Positions 32,873 to 45,487 are shown, counted from the first letter of the stretch. The stretch: DNA of 64,000 bases from Haliclona indistincta (GCA_964017065.1 OZ024785.1:2375142-2439141), one strand, 5' to 3'. Translations and numbers: made by a program. Notes: generated by a model not told the origin, from the sequence alone.

Positions 32873-33226
32873 TCTCTGACTGCTTGCACTGGTATTATTA
32901 CAACCGAGATCATGGCCGCGGCCGGCAGCGGGTAGCTTTATAACTGAACTTTCACGTGGTAGTAGGCGGAGACAAAGTAAAAATGAAATTATTGTCAAGA
33001 CCAGAAACATGACGTTGACCAATCAAATTCAGTTTTGGTCGCGTATTCGCTAGCTAGAGTGTTGTGCTTGTGCGTTAGTTGATCAACGTCGACATACTTC
33101 CGGTATTGATGCAGGATCTTCTGTATGCACAGTATAGTAAACGTCACTACCAGCCCCGCCCTAATGGATGAGCAAAAAAACAGAGGATTGACAGTTGTTT
33201 TGATTGTGACACACACACAAACATCA
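32873..33226. other. C-D intergenic region
   Basis: Short spacer between the C start and the D stop, with GCGGCCGCGGCC-like GC-rich sequence near the C start. It should contain the C promoter. No further gene is seen; the ORF at 32995-33297 crosses the last D exon in another frame. Confidence 0.5.
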
Positions 33227-36062
33227 TTATTGTTCTTGTAAGTTGACTTCTTCATATTTGTGGTCATGATCATCATCTTTGTGTTTTGCTGTTTCAACTA
33301 ATAGTAGACCATAATTATAATGCAGTACAACTCAATCCAGTACCATTTTTAGATTTTCTTGCACTAGAAACAACTAATACAGTTGCCATAGTTACGATAA
33401 TAACGATCAGAAAGAGAATTATAGTAGACAGTGCTCCAATAGTGATCCAGTCACTGACTGATTCTGGATAAGCTGTACCTATGATAATTATAATAGTTAT
33501 GAAAACACAGGGGCGGATACAGGATTCGAAAAAGGGGGGCCAAACAGTGAAGGGAAATGTTTGAGGGAGGCACTGAATGCGCGCGCTTGCGGGAACGATT
33601 TTTTTGAAAAATAGCTAATTAATATTCATTAGAATACGTCATTTTAAACTGCGTTCGCGGTAGCCTGTAGCTGTTGGAGAGCAAGACAGACCGCGAAACA
33701 TGGTTATAGACTTGATACTACAGTACTAGTAGTCCCCAGCTAGCTGCTCGTCGTGTATAGACCCCTTGCAATTACGTCATTTTTCGCGTAGTTTATTCAT
33801 AGCAACGGTTGTTAACCGCCATGTTGGTGTACCACGTACGGCGCGCATAATCTATTGCAATGCAGCCGAGAATGCAGCAGTGTACGAAGAAGCGCTTTAA
33901 CGCTGGCTATGCAGCTAGTTTGAACGATGCCGCAAGAACAAGATACACCGAAAAGATCAGTCTCATTGGCGGCGTCGATCCATACGAGGAGATGCTGCAT
34001 GATGCTGTGGGACGACGACGTAGTGAAGTGGCCAGCCATAACAACAGTGCACGGTCTGCGTCTACTTGATTCTGTACCCCAGTCCGTACTGAAGAGACCA
34101 AATGCTGAACTACAAAAGTTTAGACAGCTTCACAAACTTTCAAGAAGGCAATAACTGCACAGATCACCATTACTGTACATGAATTAACGATTATGCATGG
34201 TACACCAACATGGCGGCCGCTATTGCCCGGAAGTGGTAGGTGTGGTCTTGTGACGTCAACCGCAAGGGGTCTATATGTATGAGCTCGTGCGCGTGTTAAC
34301 GATCGAGAGGCGTGGCAATCAATAAAATAGTCTATGAATTAATTAAACGTGCTCGCGAAGGGGGGGCCGGGGAATTGGCCCCCGATCCCCCCCCTGGATC
34401 CGCCACTGAAACACACAATAATTTGTTGTATATGCAACACAAAATTATAATGTATCCATCAACTACAAGCAGTAGTAGAAGGTATTACTGGCTATATATA
34501 GATGTTGTAATGGATTTCTAGTGTTGATTAAGCTATATAGAAAACAACAATGATATCACTTACCACATACGGTAGTAGTGAAAACTGGCGTATTCATGAC
34601 TTGACTTGGTTTAATGGTAGCAGCTGTAGAAGCTATAGTTTTAACTGAAATTCAGAATATTATAGAGCTAATGACACTTACTGCACACATGTAAACTCAC
34701 CGTACACAGTGTCAATGGTGATTCTCTGGTTAGCTTGATTCTCTACTACTAGTGATACATTGTAGGTTGAGTTACAGGATAGTGGACTAGTGATATTAGA
34801 TACATTATCACTAGACACATCAAACATCAGTTGATTGGTTGGTCCATATACAATAGTCCCTCCATCCAACATATCTGTCAGCACAAGTGTGACAGCAAGT
34901 ACCTCATATGGACACACTTCTGGTACCTGGTAACAAAAAGTAAAATTATGTTTTAAGCCTCAGGCTTGGGTTATCTACATTGATGGCTACATGAAACTCT
35001 TTTGTATTCTCCTCACAAGTGATGTCGACACTGGTTTGGTTCTTTGCAGTTATATCAAATCCTGTATGGCATTGAAACACAAGTACAGCATCTTAGACAC
35101 GAACAATACCTTTAGAAAATCCACCAGTAGTGATCATACTAAATTCAGTCCCACCCACATCAGTCTCAGCCTCCACTGTGAATACCAGCTCATCACACTG
35201 ACCACCTCCTCCTCTCAGCACTAACTGCTCATCACATTTTGTCCACTGAGTGATCTGGTTTGATGTGAGGTTGAGCATGGTCACAGTGTAGTTGATGACA
35301 GGGAATGGCCATGGAGCAGTCCAGGTGAGAGTTAGGGCAGTCAGGTTAGTCACTGTCACTGAGAGAGCTACAGGAGGGGCTGGTGGACCTGTAAATAAAT
35401 ATCCAAATTGAATAAAAATTTTAGTACAAGTGTCTATGCCTACCAGCAACAGCAATCACAGTGGTTTGTGTGAAATGTAGTGGTCCACCATATTGGAATC
35501 CACACCAGATAGTAGTACCATTGTTATTAAGAGTCATTGTCATGGTGATAGTGAATGTAGTCACTGTGTTGAGACCAGATCCTTGAGAACTCTTAGTCCA
35601 TGTGATATTCATGGATTGCAAGTTATCACTAACTGCATTATCACCAACAGGATTTAGGCTGTTTATCAGTAGAGATGCTGGATTCCCGCGTCCCTGACAG
35701 GTGAACGTCTTAATGTCTCCCAGTAGATAAACACGAGATGATGTTGGTGGTAGCTCCTGCAACACTGCAACGAGAGGAACGATGTCTACGTACTAGCATA
35801 TATACAGACCTTTGCAAGTTGCTCAGTTGACAGCAGAGATTGTGAAATGGGCGTTGGCCTATAACATAGTTAGCCTAATAGCCAACGACCATTTTACAAT
35901 AATATTTCTGCTGTCAAGCAACATGGAATTGGAAGGTCTGTAGATAATGCAGTATGGTACTAGCTAGCACAGACAATACTTACCTGTACCAGCAGCTCCT
36001 GGAATAGAGCGTGCAAAGAGTGCAGCAATAAAGATTGCAACAATAAACCAATTCGAGTGCAT
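33227..36062 (-). CDS. Gene D: Ig-FN3-FN3 receptor with YEEV tail
   Basis: Eight exons downward: 36062-35984, 35764-35444, 35388-35110, 35061-34979, 34926-34701, 34644-34564, 33478-33344, 33288-33227 (1266 nt, 421 aa). Signal peptide (MHSNWFIVAIFIAALFARSI), Ig-like domain nearly the same as in C (TFTCQGRGNPAS), FN3 (ALTLTWTAPWPFPVINYTVT), second FN3 (VPEVCPYEVLAVTLVLTD), Thr-rich stalk, helix (ILFLIVIIVTMATVLVV) with SARKSKN. The final exon is short and easy to miss: acceptor at 33289, then KHKDDDHDHKYEEVNLQEQ and stop. The donor AATG-GTACTG before it has the same form as in F and G. Intron 6 hosts a 900-bp element (33508-34408). Divergent from H. Confidence 0.82.
33508..34408. mobile_element. 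TIR element with CAGKGGCGGATMCAGG ends in intron 6 of D
   Basis: Left end CAGGGGCGGATACAGG at 33508, right end CCTGGATCCGCCACTG finishing at 34408. Both are flanked by AAACA, a candidate 5-bp target duplication. The interior is interrupted by a second element (33756-34275). There is no recognisable transposase. Confidence 0.75.
33756..34275. mobile_element. Nested TIR element, TATAGACCCCTTG ends
   Basis: Left TATAGACCCCTTGCAATTACGTC; right ends with GACGTCAACCGCAAGGGGTCTATA, an imperfect inverted repeat of about 25 bp. The dinucleotide TA at each edge would suit a Tc1/mariner-like target. It is inserted in the larger element at 33508-34408. It contains a 69-codon open frame (33860) with no recognised domain. 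Confidence 0.65.
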
Positions 36063-36261
36063 TCTCTGACCGTTTCGCTCTACAATAGTCTATCTTTACA
36101 GGGGCGGATTTAGATTTTTTAAGCCTAATTAAACGTCTGCGTGTGGTTCATATTGCACGTGCGAGCGAGCAATGGTGCGAAAGCAGCTAGCATGCAAACG
36201 AGCCCCTCCCACGTCCGATGAGCACATAACAACGACACAACGAGCGTGACCCAGAGCAGCA
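36063..36261. promoter_or_regulatory. Shared divergent promoter region of D and H
   Basis: Only 199 bases separate the D and H start codons, so both promoters must overlap here. The region also holds a stray TIR-like string CAGGGGCGGAT (36099-36109), the same as the end of the element at 33508. An E-box-like CACGTG and GC-rich stretches are visible near 36158. No clear TATA box. Confidence 0.5.
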
Positions 36262-37487
36262 ATGGGGAGACGAAGTGCAGTCGGGTGCTTAGTGCAGCAG
36301 CATATGCGAGCTACACAGTGTTGCATTGTAATTGCAGCAATATGGACCGCCAATATAGCTGCTACTGTACAAAGTAAGACTTCCGGGAATTTTCTACTTT
36401 TTAACTCTATAACTACTATATCAGTTACAGCTCAAATTACTGATTTTGAATACAGTGCTTGTCAATACTTTAATGGCACTCACAACAGAACACGCCTCCA
36501 GATCAATTGCACAGCAACATGTGGAACGATATCTTTGCAGATTGGAAACAATTTGCCGAAGGAGAACCTGATGAAAACGGAATATTGTCTACCAAATATG
36601 ATGTCCATCTCAGTATTGCAATGCGATGGAGGCTCTACAGGCTGTACCAGTATTACTAGATCCGCCGAGCTGGAGATAATAAGCCAATTGATAAATCTCC
36701 AGATTATATGTTTTGCCAATGATTTAGATAATCCTTCAAACACAGCTGCTTCAACTATTCTAGCTGTTTCAACACCTTGCTACCTACCTGCCTCACAATC
36801 ACCAGTTGTGACTTCATCCGCTACTAGTACTTCACTGCCCATGCTGACTAGCAGCATAGTCACAACCTCTACCCATCCTACTTCATTCGTATCCACTACT
36901 AAACTTTCTTCAACGCCTACTACTTCACCACCACCAAGTACATCATCACCATCCCCAACTCCACCTGTAATGATGTCTTCTTTACTGACTACTACACCAC
37001 AACCAATATTTACATCACTCTCAAACATCTCCATGACACAATCACTATCTGTAGCGCCCACAACTTTACGTAAGTATTGACAACGACACACAGCAGTTTA
37101 GCTAATGACATATATCTTGAGTATTAATTTCAAGACAATACAATCCCTATTTGGTATTTGGTATGGTGTGCTATATAGGCTAGTTGGTGTGCAATAGGTG
37201 GGAGGCATGAGGGTAAAGCACCTTGTTGTGATTATGCATATAATAATATTCACACTTTGTGTAATGCATTCCATTTTCTGTCATAATGACATCATATTAC
37301 ATCATTATCCAAACTAAAGCTTCCATCTCCTGCAGCTACTACTTCAGTTGATCCAGCTATTTCTGAGGCAGTAATTGCTGGAGCATCAGTGTCATCTGCA
37401 GTTGTTCTACTAGTAGTAGTGGTCTTATCTGGGGCAGTCCTGATAGTCATCATCAAAAGAGTGACAGTTAAATCCGAAGAAGTGTAA
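36262..37487 (+). CDS. Gene H: cysteine-rich Ig-like domain, mucin-like stalk, transmembrane helix
   Basis: Two exons: 36262-37069 and 37336-37487 (960 nt, 319 aa). The hydrophobic signal segment follows an internal Met (MRATQCCIVIAAIWTANIAA, start 36304), so the true start may be there. The globular part has INCTATC (C-x3-C) and later cysteines (EYC, LQCDGG, TGC, IICF), the pattern also seen in I and J. A Ser/Thr/Pro-rich stalk of about 100 residues follows (residues 170-270). Exon 2 encodes the helix (VSSAVVLLVVVVLSGAVLIV) and a tiny tail (IIKRVTVKSEEV). A small intron at 36374-36424 is possible (donor GTAAGA, acceptor TATCAG) and would keep the frame. Function unknown, probably surface recognition. 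Confidence 0.75.
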
Positions 37488-39221
37488 ATGTAACTCTGAG
37501 TACAGTATAATATGGCTGAGCTTTTTAATGTATTTGTATGTTCGAAATTGTGTGTTATTCAATGAATTTGCAATATTCAGATGATATCTATAAAAGTACT
37601 TATTGAAGAATAAGCGTTTAACCAAAAAATAAGTTATGGCGAAAAAACTTTCTAAGTTAGTTTAGAACAAAGACTATTATAATCACACAAGAGAGGTCGG
37701 TGATCATTGTTGAGACTGCATTCAATATAATGCTTGAATTGCAAATTATACTACATGTAGTCTTGAAGCAGGAACGGTTGACTTGAGGTTTCATCCAGTC
37801 TGGTGAATGATCTCTAGAAGTGACATGCATCTCTAACTGAGTGATAAATTATCATATCTAGTCATAATTATAATATCAGTTTGCTTGCTAAGCAGTGGAG
37901 TGTTGTTGACAACTATGAATTCCACTTGATGACTTGGGATATAAGCTTATGTAAACAATTATTTCAGGAATGTTCATTTCCTTGCTGCAACCGCCTGGCA
38001 ATGCATGACAAACTAAGCATCATTAATGAGAGAGATCCCCATAAGCATCGTACCACTTTACTGCTTAGCTGTGCAATTCTTCACTTTACTTGTACGCTCT
38101 ATACATGTACGTATACAGAACTGCATTAACTGTTTATATAGATTACTGATATAGATTACTGATAATTATAGATTATACATTACAGTGGAACCTCTTTAAG
38201 GCAGACACCATCGGGACCAACAAAATAGTCCATTATAGAGAGGGTGTCCTCTGGTCAGGGGTTTATTATACATTATGTGGGTTATAATTATTTGAAATTC
38301 AGTAAGTGTCCATTATAGAGGGATGAGGGGTGTCCTCTAAGAGGGGAGTCATTTTGAATACTTTTTCACAGAAAAGTGGTTGATAAGGAACAATTCACTG
38401 ACCCAGTGCTTTGATTTTCTTTATTATTCATAAGTCATACACGATCGATAGCACCACAGTGTACATGATCTATGTCTTACGGATTGTACTACAATAGCAA
38501 TTTGCAAACACACTATTTACATGAGGTGGAAATGTTCTGTTCATACCATGCATACACACAATTATTCAGTACCATAATAACAATTATTATAATGAACGAA
38601 TGTTACATAAACATGTCTACCACTTTACTGTACAGTAGGAGATAAGAACCATTTTTAAATCTGAAAACTTGTGCTAATAATCCATTGTCATGTAGTGAAG
38701 AGGTTTCATTATTTATGATGTCATAAAATTGATAGCACTGTGTAATTGATACACTACAATTGGTACGTGCACTAACTTGCTATTTAATTTAAAGAATTTA
38801 TCATCACTTTGAGCACACCTGAAAAAACTTTCCCTGCAGCCCTGACAATGTCAAACAATACAATGACTGAGATTTTGTAGTGTTTAAAATGCATTAGTAT
38901 AATAATTGGTATTTAATTGTTAGGTATGAGCTATAGCATACCATGATAATTCAAACCACCTGCACATAGCGTGTAATGTGTCAAACCTCATGTGTAAAGA
39001 CATTATAATAGCTGTCTGTGCATGTGCTGTGTGTATTCTAGTGAGAAGGATCAAATTCCTATAAGCATAGTGAAACAGCTAATACAATTATTGTGCATTT
39101 TTGCGTAACTAGGCTAGAGTACCACGTGTGTACATAGTACAATTCCTTGCATGCTCACTGCTTATATAATAGCAGCTAACTTGCATTACTCAGTATTCTC
39201 ACGCAAACCAACAGCTTCAGG
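37488..39221. other. H-I intergenic region
   Basis: AT-rich, 1.7 kb. It includes a pogo/Tigger-like string at 38183 and a TATA box for gene I (TATATAA, 39173-39179). Small ORFs (for example 37881-38129) have no paralogue or domain and are not called. Confidence 0.5.
38183..38350. mobile_element. Possible pogo/Tigger-like element fragment
   Basis: CAGTGGAACCTCTTTAAGGC resembles the terminal repeats of pogo/Tigger-type DNA transposons. Two related strings follow (TCCATTATAGAGAGGGTGTC; TCCATTATAGAGGGATGAGG). No matching right terminal repeat was found, so it is partial or decayed. Confidence 0.4.
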
Positions 39222-40331
39222 ATGTCTGCTACTGCTGTGCTGTTGTGGTTCTCCATCTTTCTGTGGCAATCTCTATCCATAGAATCATCCTACACTCATA
39301 CTCTCGAGTATGGTAAGAAATACTAAAGACTACAGCTATAACAGTGTATGCAGTATTCTATCTAGTGGTGTTTTATTGCTATTTCAGGGACCTATGAAAT
39401 TTGTGAAACAATCAATGCTAACAAGTCTGATGTGCACAATCTATCTTGTGGCACTGGATGTGCTGAAGAAATAAAATGGATTGTCAATGGACAAGTAGTT
39501 ACCAACCACTCAGAAATAAAGGGAGAATACTACGTGTATGGGATTACAAATGTCTGCTCAGAAACCGGCTCTAATAAATGCAAATGTAATGACAAGCAAT
39601 TTTCTGAAAAAGAAAGATACAACAGCTCTTTACAAATTATGAGCAATAAAACTCTCAAGATAGAATGCATGGTGGTTCAAGTTTATAACTTTAAGACCTT
39701 CCGTCTTATTCGAAAGGGCTATAATATCAATATACAAGGTGAGTGTGACAGACCTATAAATGACGGAACTATAATTATTGACTTTTCCAGAAGATGATAT
39801 AGTTACATCAGGAGTTGTATCAAGCACAATCCCATCACCATCCCAATCTGTCACCAGCATGTCGACGGCATCACGACCTACCTCCAGCTCACCAGCAATG
39901 TCCACTGTTGTTGTCACAAGAACCACAACAGTGACCATCACCAAATCAGTTATTGTCAGCGATTCAACTCAGTGTGCCTGCTCCAATCTACCAACATCAG
40001 GTGAACATAACAATTAAATCATACCACAGTATAGTATTATTTTGGGGATTTCTCACTAGGTGAAGTCAATTCAGTCATTGCACCAGTCAGTGGTGCATCA
40101 GTAAGCGTGGTAGTGCTGATTGCGATAGCCACACTGGCTGTGGTAATTATCGTTGGTGTAATTATTTTGAAGAAGAAAGCAACTGCTAAAGAGGTAAAAC
40201 ATACATAAAACACACCATGATCTATCAATTCATAATGTCTTAAATTTTTTCAGGGACTAAACAGTCAACCCCAACTTGCAAATCAAAGAGAAGGCTATTC
40301 AAACCCTCAGGCTCTCAATATTCAATGCTAA
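39222..40331 (+). CDS. Gene I: cysteine-rich Ig-like receptor with short tail
   Basis: Five exons: 39222-39312, 39388-39738, 39791-40000, 40060-40193, 40254-40331 (864 nt, 287 aa). Signal peptide (MSATAVLLWFSIFLWQSLSI). A single globular domain has LSCGTGC, EIKWIVNGQVV, NVCSETGSNKCKC, LKIECMVV and FRLIRKGY, which line up in order with the J domain. A Ser/Thr-rich stalk ends in CACSN. The helix is VVVLIAIATLAVVIIVGVII, followed by LKKKATAKE and a 25-residue tail with GYSNPQ. TATA box 43-49 bp before the ATG. It groups with H and J by domain pattern. Ligand unknown. Confidence 0.82.
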
Positions 40332-40634
40332 AAGCAGCTGGCTGCATATGTATTGATGTGTAAAATGATATTTATTCAGGAACATTAACAACTGGCTGTT
40401 TGCAAAGCAAACATGTAAAATGTGCTGTCTATGTCAGCTTATCTGAGTTTTCTATGATTGTAGACATGTTGTATAATAAAACTGATACTATACATAATAC
40501 CACTGCATGTATACTATTGTCATTTTTGGGAAAAATTGAATTATGAAAACTGTAGACATGTAGGCAACAGCACAATTATAGTACATACTATAGTAGTAGC
40601 TCATCCATACCAGACATACCTTATGGTCTATAAT

Positions 40635-40745
40635 ATACTACATGTAGTATACATACTGTGTAGTATACTGTATAGTATACTGTATAGTATAGTATACTGT
40701 GTAGTATACTGTATAGTATACTGTATAGTATAGTATACTGTGTAT
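40635..40745. repeat. Tandem repeat of TATAGTATACTG / TGTAGTATACTG
   Basis: About ten short units built from GTATACTG alternating with TATA or TGTA. The small ORF ending in it is a repeat artefact. Confidence 0.75.
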
Positions 40746-41215
40746 TAGTATTGCATAGTAGTACTACGTCATATTACGTATTATATCTGGTGATGTAAGG
40801 GTCTACTCTTCTTTCTTCAAGCGGATCAAATTACTACGAACTATAACGATCAGTAAATACACACTGTATTATAGTATTACAAAACATTATCTGTTAAGCT
40901 GTGTCAAACACAGACCTAGTATGATTTGCTTTGTGTGCCGGAGCTCATTAATATTAATGAGCTCACATTTATAGTAGTAATGAATGACTGATAACTTAAT
41001 CTATGTGATATTTCGGCATAGCAAACGTCCATGTATTATAATGGTACATGTATTTACAGGTGTAAGTGCTCACGAGCCTTTTGTAGGCTGTACAGGACAT
41101 TCTATATGAGTGATTGAGTGTTCATACTAATTCCAGTGCTTCCCTGAAATGAAGATTTTACTATACATTGTTATACAACTGTAGAAAGCAGCCAAGTTTA
41201 ATTATGATGTCGAAA

Positions 41216-41399
41216 TTCACAACAAAATTGCTCCCTGCTCCACACAAAAATTAATACTTTTCGTTTCAGATATTCACAACAAAATTGCTCCCTGTTTCAC
41301 ACCAAAAAAAATTCATTTTCGAAATTCACAACAAAATTGCACCCTGCTTCACACACAAAAAAAATTCATTTTCGAAGTTCACTCCCTGCTTCACAAACA
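41216..41399. repeat. Imperfect tandem repeats, about 60 bp
   Basis: Four degenerate copies of TTCACAACAAAATTGCTCCC followed by TGCTTCACACAAAAA and an AATTCATTTTCG string. No function seen. Confidence 0.6.
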
Positions 41400-41853
41400 A
41401 AAATGTTTGTTTATGGTTCAATAATTATTGTTGACAATAATATTATTATTCATAATAATTTATTCCATACTGCACTCAACTTCCCCAGTTTTGTGAGGTT
41501 CCAAAATTATTAGTGTCAATTTGATCTATTATGGCTTAGCTTCCAACTGTGAACAACTCCCCCTACGGAACAGCACTACCATATCAGTATGTAGTCAGTA
41601 GTGATGAGGTAATATCCTCAGAGGAAATGCCCCATAAATAGTGTGGCCCATAAAAAGAGGTGTGGTAATCAATAGAATTCACAGGGAAATGGTTTATTAG
41701 TTTATATAGTACAGGAAATTTGTAACTGAAGCCCTAAATGGATATCTTTTCAATGGGAGCTGAGGGATATAAAAGTGACAAAACATCGGCAAGACATTTC
41801 AAGGCAATCCCTGATTGAAAGACAGCCACCAGTTCTTATTTAGCTAGTTCACA

Positions 41854-42787
41854 ATGCTGACTATCAGTGTTATCAGCTGTTGCTTGCTGGTATATCTATC
41901 AGTGGTGCCATGCCACTCTATCCAGGCTCTCAACCGTACAGGTATTATTACATATACTCTGCTATCAACATATAAAATTAAAAATACTGCTCTTAGGTTC
42001 TCTCAATCCAGAAAACTTCAATTTCAATGCTTCAGCAACAATATCGCTTACTTGCTCTGCTATTTGTGGTAGCATCAAATGGCATATCAATGGACGAGTT
42101 GTATCATCAGGATCTCTTGTTGATGGACTGTATGAGGTTCATCGAGTCTCTTCTGTCTGCTCAGCATCCTTTGATCCTGTGGGATGTCCACAATGTGGCT
42201 GCAGTAATTGCAACAGCTTGAGGTGGCCAACATCACAGACATTCAACTCTACTATCACAATGGCAGCTAATGAGAGTGTAATAGTGGACTGCATGTCCGA
42301 ACAGAAATATCCGCATCAAAGCTTTTCAGTCCTTAGAAAGCGATACAACTTAAAAGTGATCAAAAGTAAGCAAAAGTTATCAGCCGCACTAGCATTGTTT
42401 GGATTGCAAGCATATGTAAAATTAGCTTAATTGTAGGCTGATAGTAATATGCTTTATTCTCTAGATGCACCTGCATCCAGCTGCATATGTGACAATCAGC
42501 CATCAATATCTCAAGTTCAGAGTGGACAGCGAAGTATGGCTGCTCACAACTCACCAGAACACAGTGAGTGCCGCAAACATGCACTCAGTTCATTCTGACA
42601 TCACAACACACGTGCAATTTTAACTGATAATTTTTATTAATACTTATACAATGTAGGTACTGTGTCATGCAGTCAAGAGATATCAACTGCAGTGCTAGCA
42701 TCAACTTTAGTCTTCGCTATTATTATCATTGTCATACTGGTCGGCTTTCTCTGTGAGCAACGCTGCAGAAACAGAAAATCACAATAA
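41854..42787 (+). CDS. Gene J1: cysteine-rich Ig-like receptor, very short tail
   Basis: Four exons: 41854-41941, 41997-42365, 42465-42563, 42657-42787 (687 nt, 228 aa). Signal peptide (MLTISVISCCLLVYLSVVPC). The domain has LTCSAICGSIKWHINGRVVS, VSSVCSASFDP, CPQCGCSNC and VIVDCMSE, then LRKRYN. A short stalk with SCICDN follows. The helix is VLASTLVFAIIIIVILVGFL and the tail is only CEQRCRNRKSQ. It is the most diverged J copy, since its signal peptide and stalk differ from J2-J4. It lacks tail tyrosines, so any signalling would need a partner. Confidence 0.8.
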
Positions 42788-43294
42788 TTCAGAATACATG
42801 CAGAACAATTCATTCATAGGAATATTATTGTTGTTGTCATGCAGGAACTAGTTGATCAGTATATGTTTTATAATTTATATTGTACGGTGAAAGAACTTTT
42901 GTTTGATGGCAAATACAAATGCAATTTGCTAGATGGTTAAGCAGAAAAGTAGCTACAAGGTATTATGTTACTCAAAAAATGTTTAGATAAACAGCGGAGC
43001 TGCTATGGGATGTCATTATAGTTACACTAAGTGTAAGAGGACATGCAAGTTCATAATTTTAGAGCGGATTTGAGAAAAGGGATAACTTTGATCGTAAATA
43101 GTTGTTTTATTCAGCCATGTTGCAGCATATGAATCCTAATGCTCTTTGTGCACATTCATATATAGTCTAAGAAAGGAATGTCAATTGCTAAATGAAGTCT
43201 TTACCGTCTATTTGACACAGCCAAACTTTGTTATACATGTAACTTGTCTGAGGGTAGAGCTAGTCAAATGACATAGACAACAATACACTGTGAT

Positions 43295-43424
43295 TATTAC
43301 AAGTGGAATTGTGGTGGTTTTTGCCGTAGCACAGAAAAAAATAATAAGTTATAAGATGCTTCGATCCAAGGATCTTCATCAGTTATGATACCACCAGTTA
43401 GGTACCACGATCCCACTTGTAATA
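43295..43424. mobile_element. 130-bp MITE-like element
   Basis: Left end TATTACAAGTGGAATTGTGGT, right end is the near-exact reverse complement (ACCACGATCCCACTTGTAATA), 19 of 21 positions matching. TA-rich flanks. Too short to encode anything. Confidence 0.75.
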
Positions 43425-45426
43425 ATATTGACATAGCAAACAATCTTTGCACTAATGCACTGTGACATTGAGAGACTATGGTAATTAAGCAGCTAGCACA
43501 GCAAGCAAAGTTATTTCTTGCTGCCTGCATAGTTATAACTATAGACATCTGACTCATGCATGTCACTATAATATGCATTAGTTGATCAGTGATACAAGTT
43601 GCCTATAATTATTTGGCAAGCGACATAACAGTTAACAGCGTGAAATGCAGCCATGGTGCTTCAGTGAATAATTGGTGTCATTAAAAATGGGAAGTGCTCA
43701 ATTAACAAGAATGTATATAGGCGCTTCCTAGAATTTGTTCTCAAAGGTGGGATAACACCACTATTGACTACATTAGTAGTTGCTAAGCACTCATGTTTGA
43801 GCAATCATCAAGGCAACTATGAAGGGACACTTCACAAGTTCCAGAATATTATACCAGGACAAATTGTGTGAATATCCCCCGTTCATGTTTTAATTTAATT
43901 ACTCAAAAGGGAGTGATATCAGTATATTTCTAAATTCCATAATAGTTTGATACTTATTGACTATAATAAGCTATACTAGCCAACACAAGCAAGTTGGCGC
44001 TCACTAACAGACTCATTCAGCTGCATACTTGTACAACAGTGTATTTACCATCACTGATCAGCAATGTGACAGAGCGACATTATGTCGTGTTAGAAAAATT
44101 GCAAATCGCTGTGTTGCTAAAATAGTTTACAGGAGAATTTCATGAGTGTTCATTCTGTGCACTATACTCACTGCCATAAAGCTTGCTAGAGAAGGAAAGC
44201 GATATGACAAAAGTAGCCACTCCAGCTAGTTAGTCACTTTTAGCAATGAGTTCGAGCAACCTCTGTGCTATTGTATAGAGTTGTGGAAGAGTGTAGATCT
44301 AATGTCTTAGACATGTACAATATTATTCATCCTTACTGGTGGGTTGCATGTTGCCTTATTACCCAGTATAGGTATTTTCCTGGCAGCACCTCTGGCAGCT
44401 TACTGCGATATTTTCTGTTTCAGCAGCAGAAACGTAGTGCTGCATGACTAACAATTTTATTACAATTATATCATAGGAAGAGCAAAAGGAAGATAATTAG
44501 TTATATGACCCACAATTACTAGAATGTGAACTCGATGCAGTGCCGGAGATGACACACGCAATGGACTATCTGCTATGCATACACTGTTTGTAAACACTGC
44601 AAGAGCCAACTATGAGTGAATCTTCATAAGTTCCAGAATTATAATTGAGCCAAATCTGTGAAGCCCTAAATAATGACATAATGCATATGGTACCTAAGAA
44701 GGAAATCATTTCCAGTGATGTTTCTAGTGAAAAACATAATACTGACTATTATAAGTTACATACTATGGAGTAATTCCCTCATCCAACGCATGTACGTGCT
44801 AATATGATGCTGACCAGGCTCATGATGGAATTACGTGTTCTAAAGTACATCATTGCATTGGTCTAACAAGAGTGGTATGCTCATTCTGCATCAATTCATA
44901 CGTGAATGCTTTTCTTAGAACTGTTCTGAGAATTAAAGAGGGAATGTACCAATAAAGGGCGGGTATAGAAGTTTAACTGGCCTGATGTAAAAGAATGTCA
45001 ATGTTGACACAATAAAAATAATTATGTGAATCGTCTGGAACTCAAAAATTGTCCAATAGCGCCTTAGAAATAAAAATTATACCTCTTTTTTATAAAGTTG
45101 ATGCTACCTAATTGTAGTAGTTTGGTACTTGCATAGCAGTGAAAATATCTTTTAATGTGCTATAATTACACGTTCACTGTTAGCAAGAAAGAAAATTATT
45201 CAAAAAAGACGAGTGATACAATTATTCTGCAAAATCACAATAGAAGTTTCTATCTAAATCAAAAAACTTGCTACAAACGGTTCCATTAATTCGAGCTCTA
45301 CAATCTGTAATTTGTAGCAACTACAGGTGAATTATAAAATATTTGGCACAGGATAGGAATTTACTAATGCATGTAGTCTATCATATAAGTGCACTTTTCC
45401 AGGTAAGCCAGCTTGCATGGCCTAGC

Positions 45427-45434
45427 TATATAAA
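45427..45434 (+). promoter_or_regulatory. TATA box of J2
   Basis: TATATAAA, 54 nt before the J2 ATG. The block from here to the ATG (CTCCTGACTTAAATCACAAC, TTCAGTGATAGGCAAATC) is repeated almost unchanged before J3 (TATATATAA, 48874-48882) and J4 (TATATAAA, 51558-51565). Confidence 0.65.
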
Positions 45435-45487
45435 TGATGCTCCTGACTTAAATCACAACATTCAGTGATAGGCAAATCAAAAGCAGC

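Larger units (their letters stand above)
40332..41853. other. I-J1 intergenic region with simple repeats
   Basis: Contains a TAGTATACTG tandem repeat (about 40635-40745) and a set of four imperfect repeats of about 60 bp with TTCACAACAAAATTGCTCCC (41216-41399). No gene is supported. Confidence 0.55.
42788..45487. other. J1-J2 intergenic region (2.7 kb)
   Basis: Mostly AT-rich sequence without supported genes. It includes a small TIR element (43295-43424) and, at about 43600-44450, a stretch that looks like a diverged copy of the 2762-4260 repeat (TATAATTATTTGGCAAGCG, AGGAGAATTTCATGAGTGTT, TTCGAGCAACCT). The J2 TATA box is at 45427-45434. Confidence 0.5.

Noticed and set aside
33860..34069. 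69-aa plus ORF as a separate host gene
   Set aside because: It lies inside a nested TIR element in the D intron. No recognised domain and no second copy in the window supports it.
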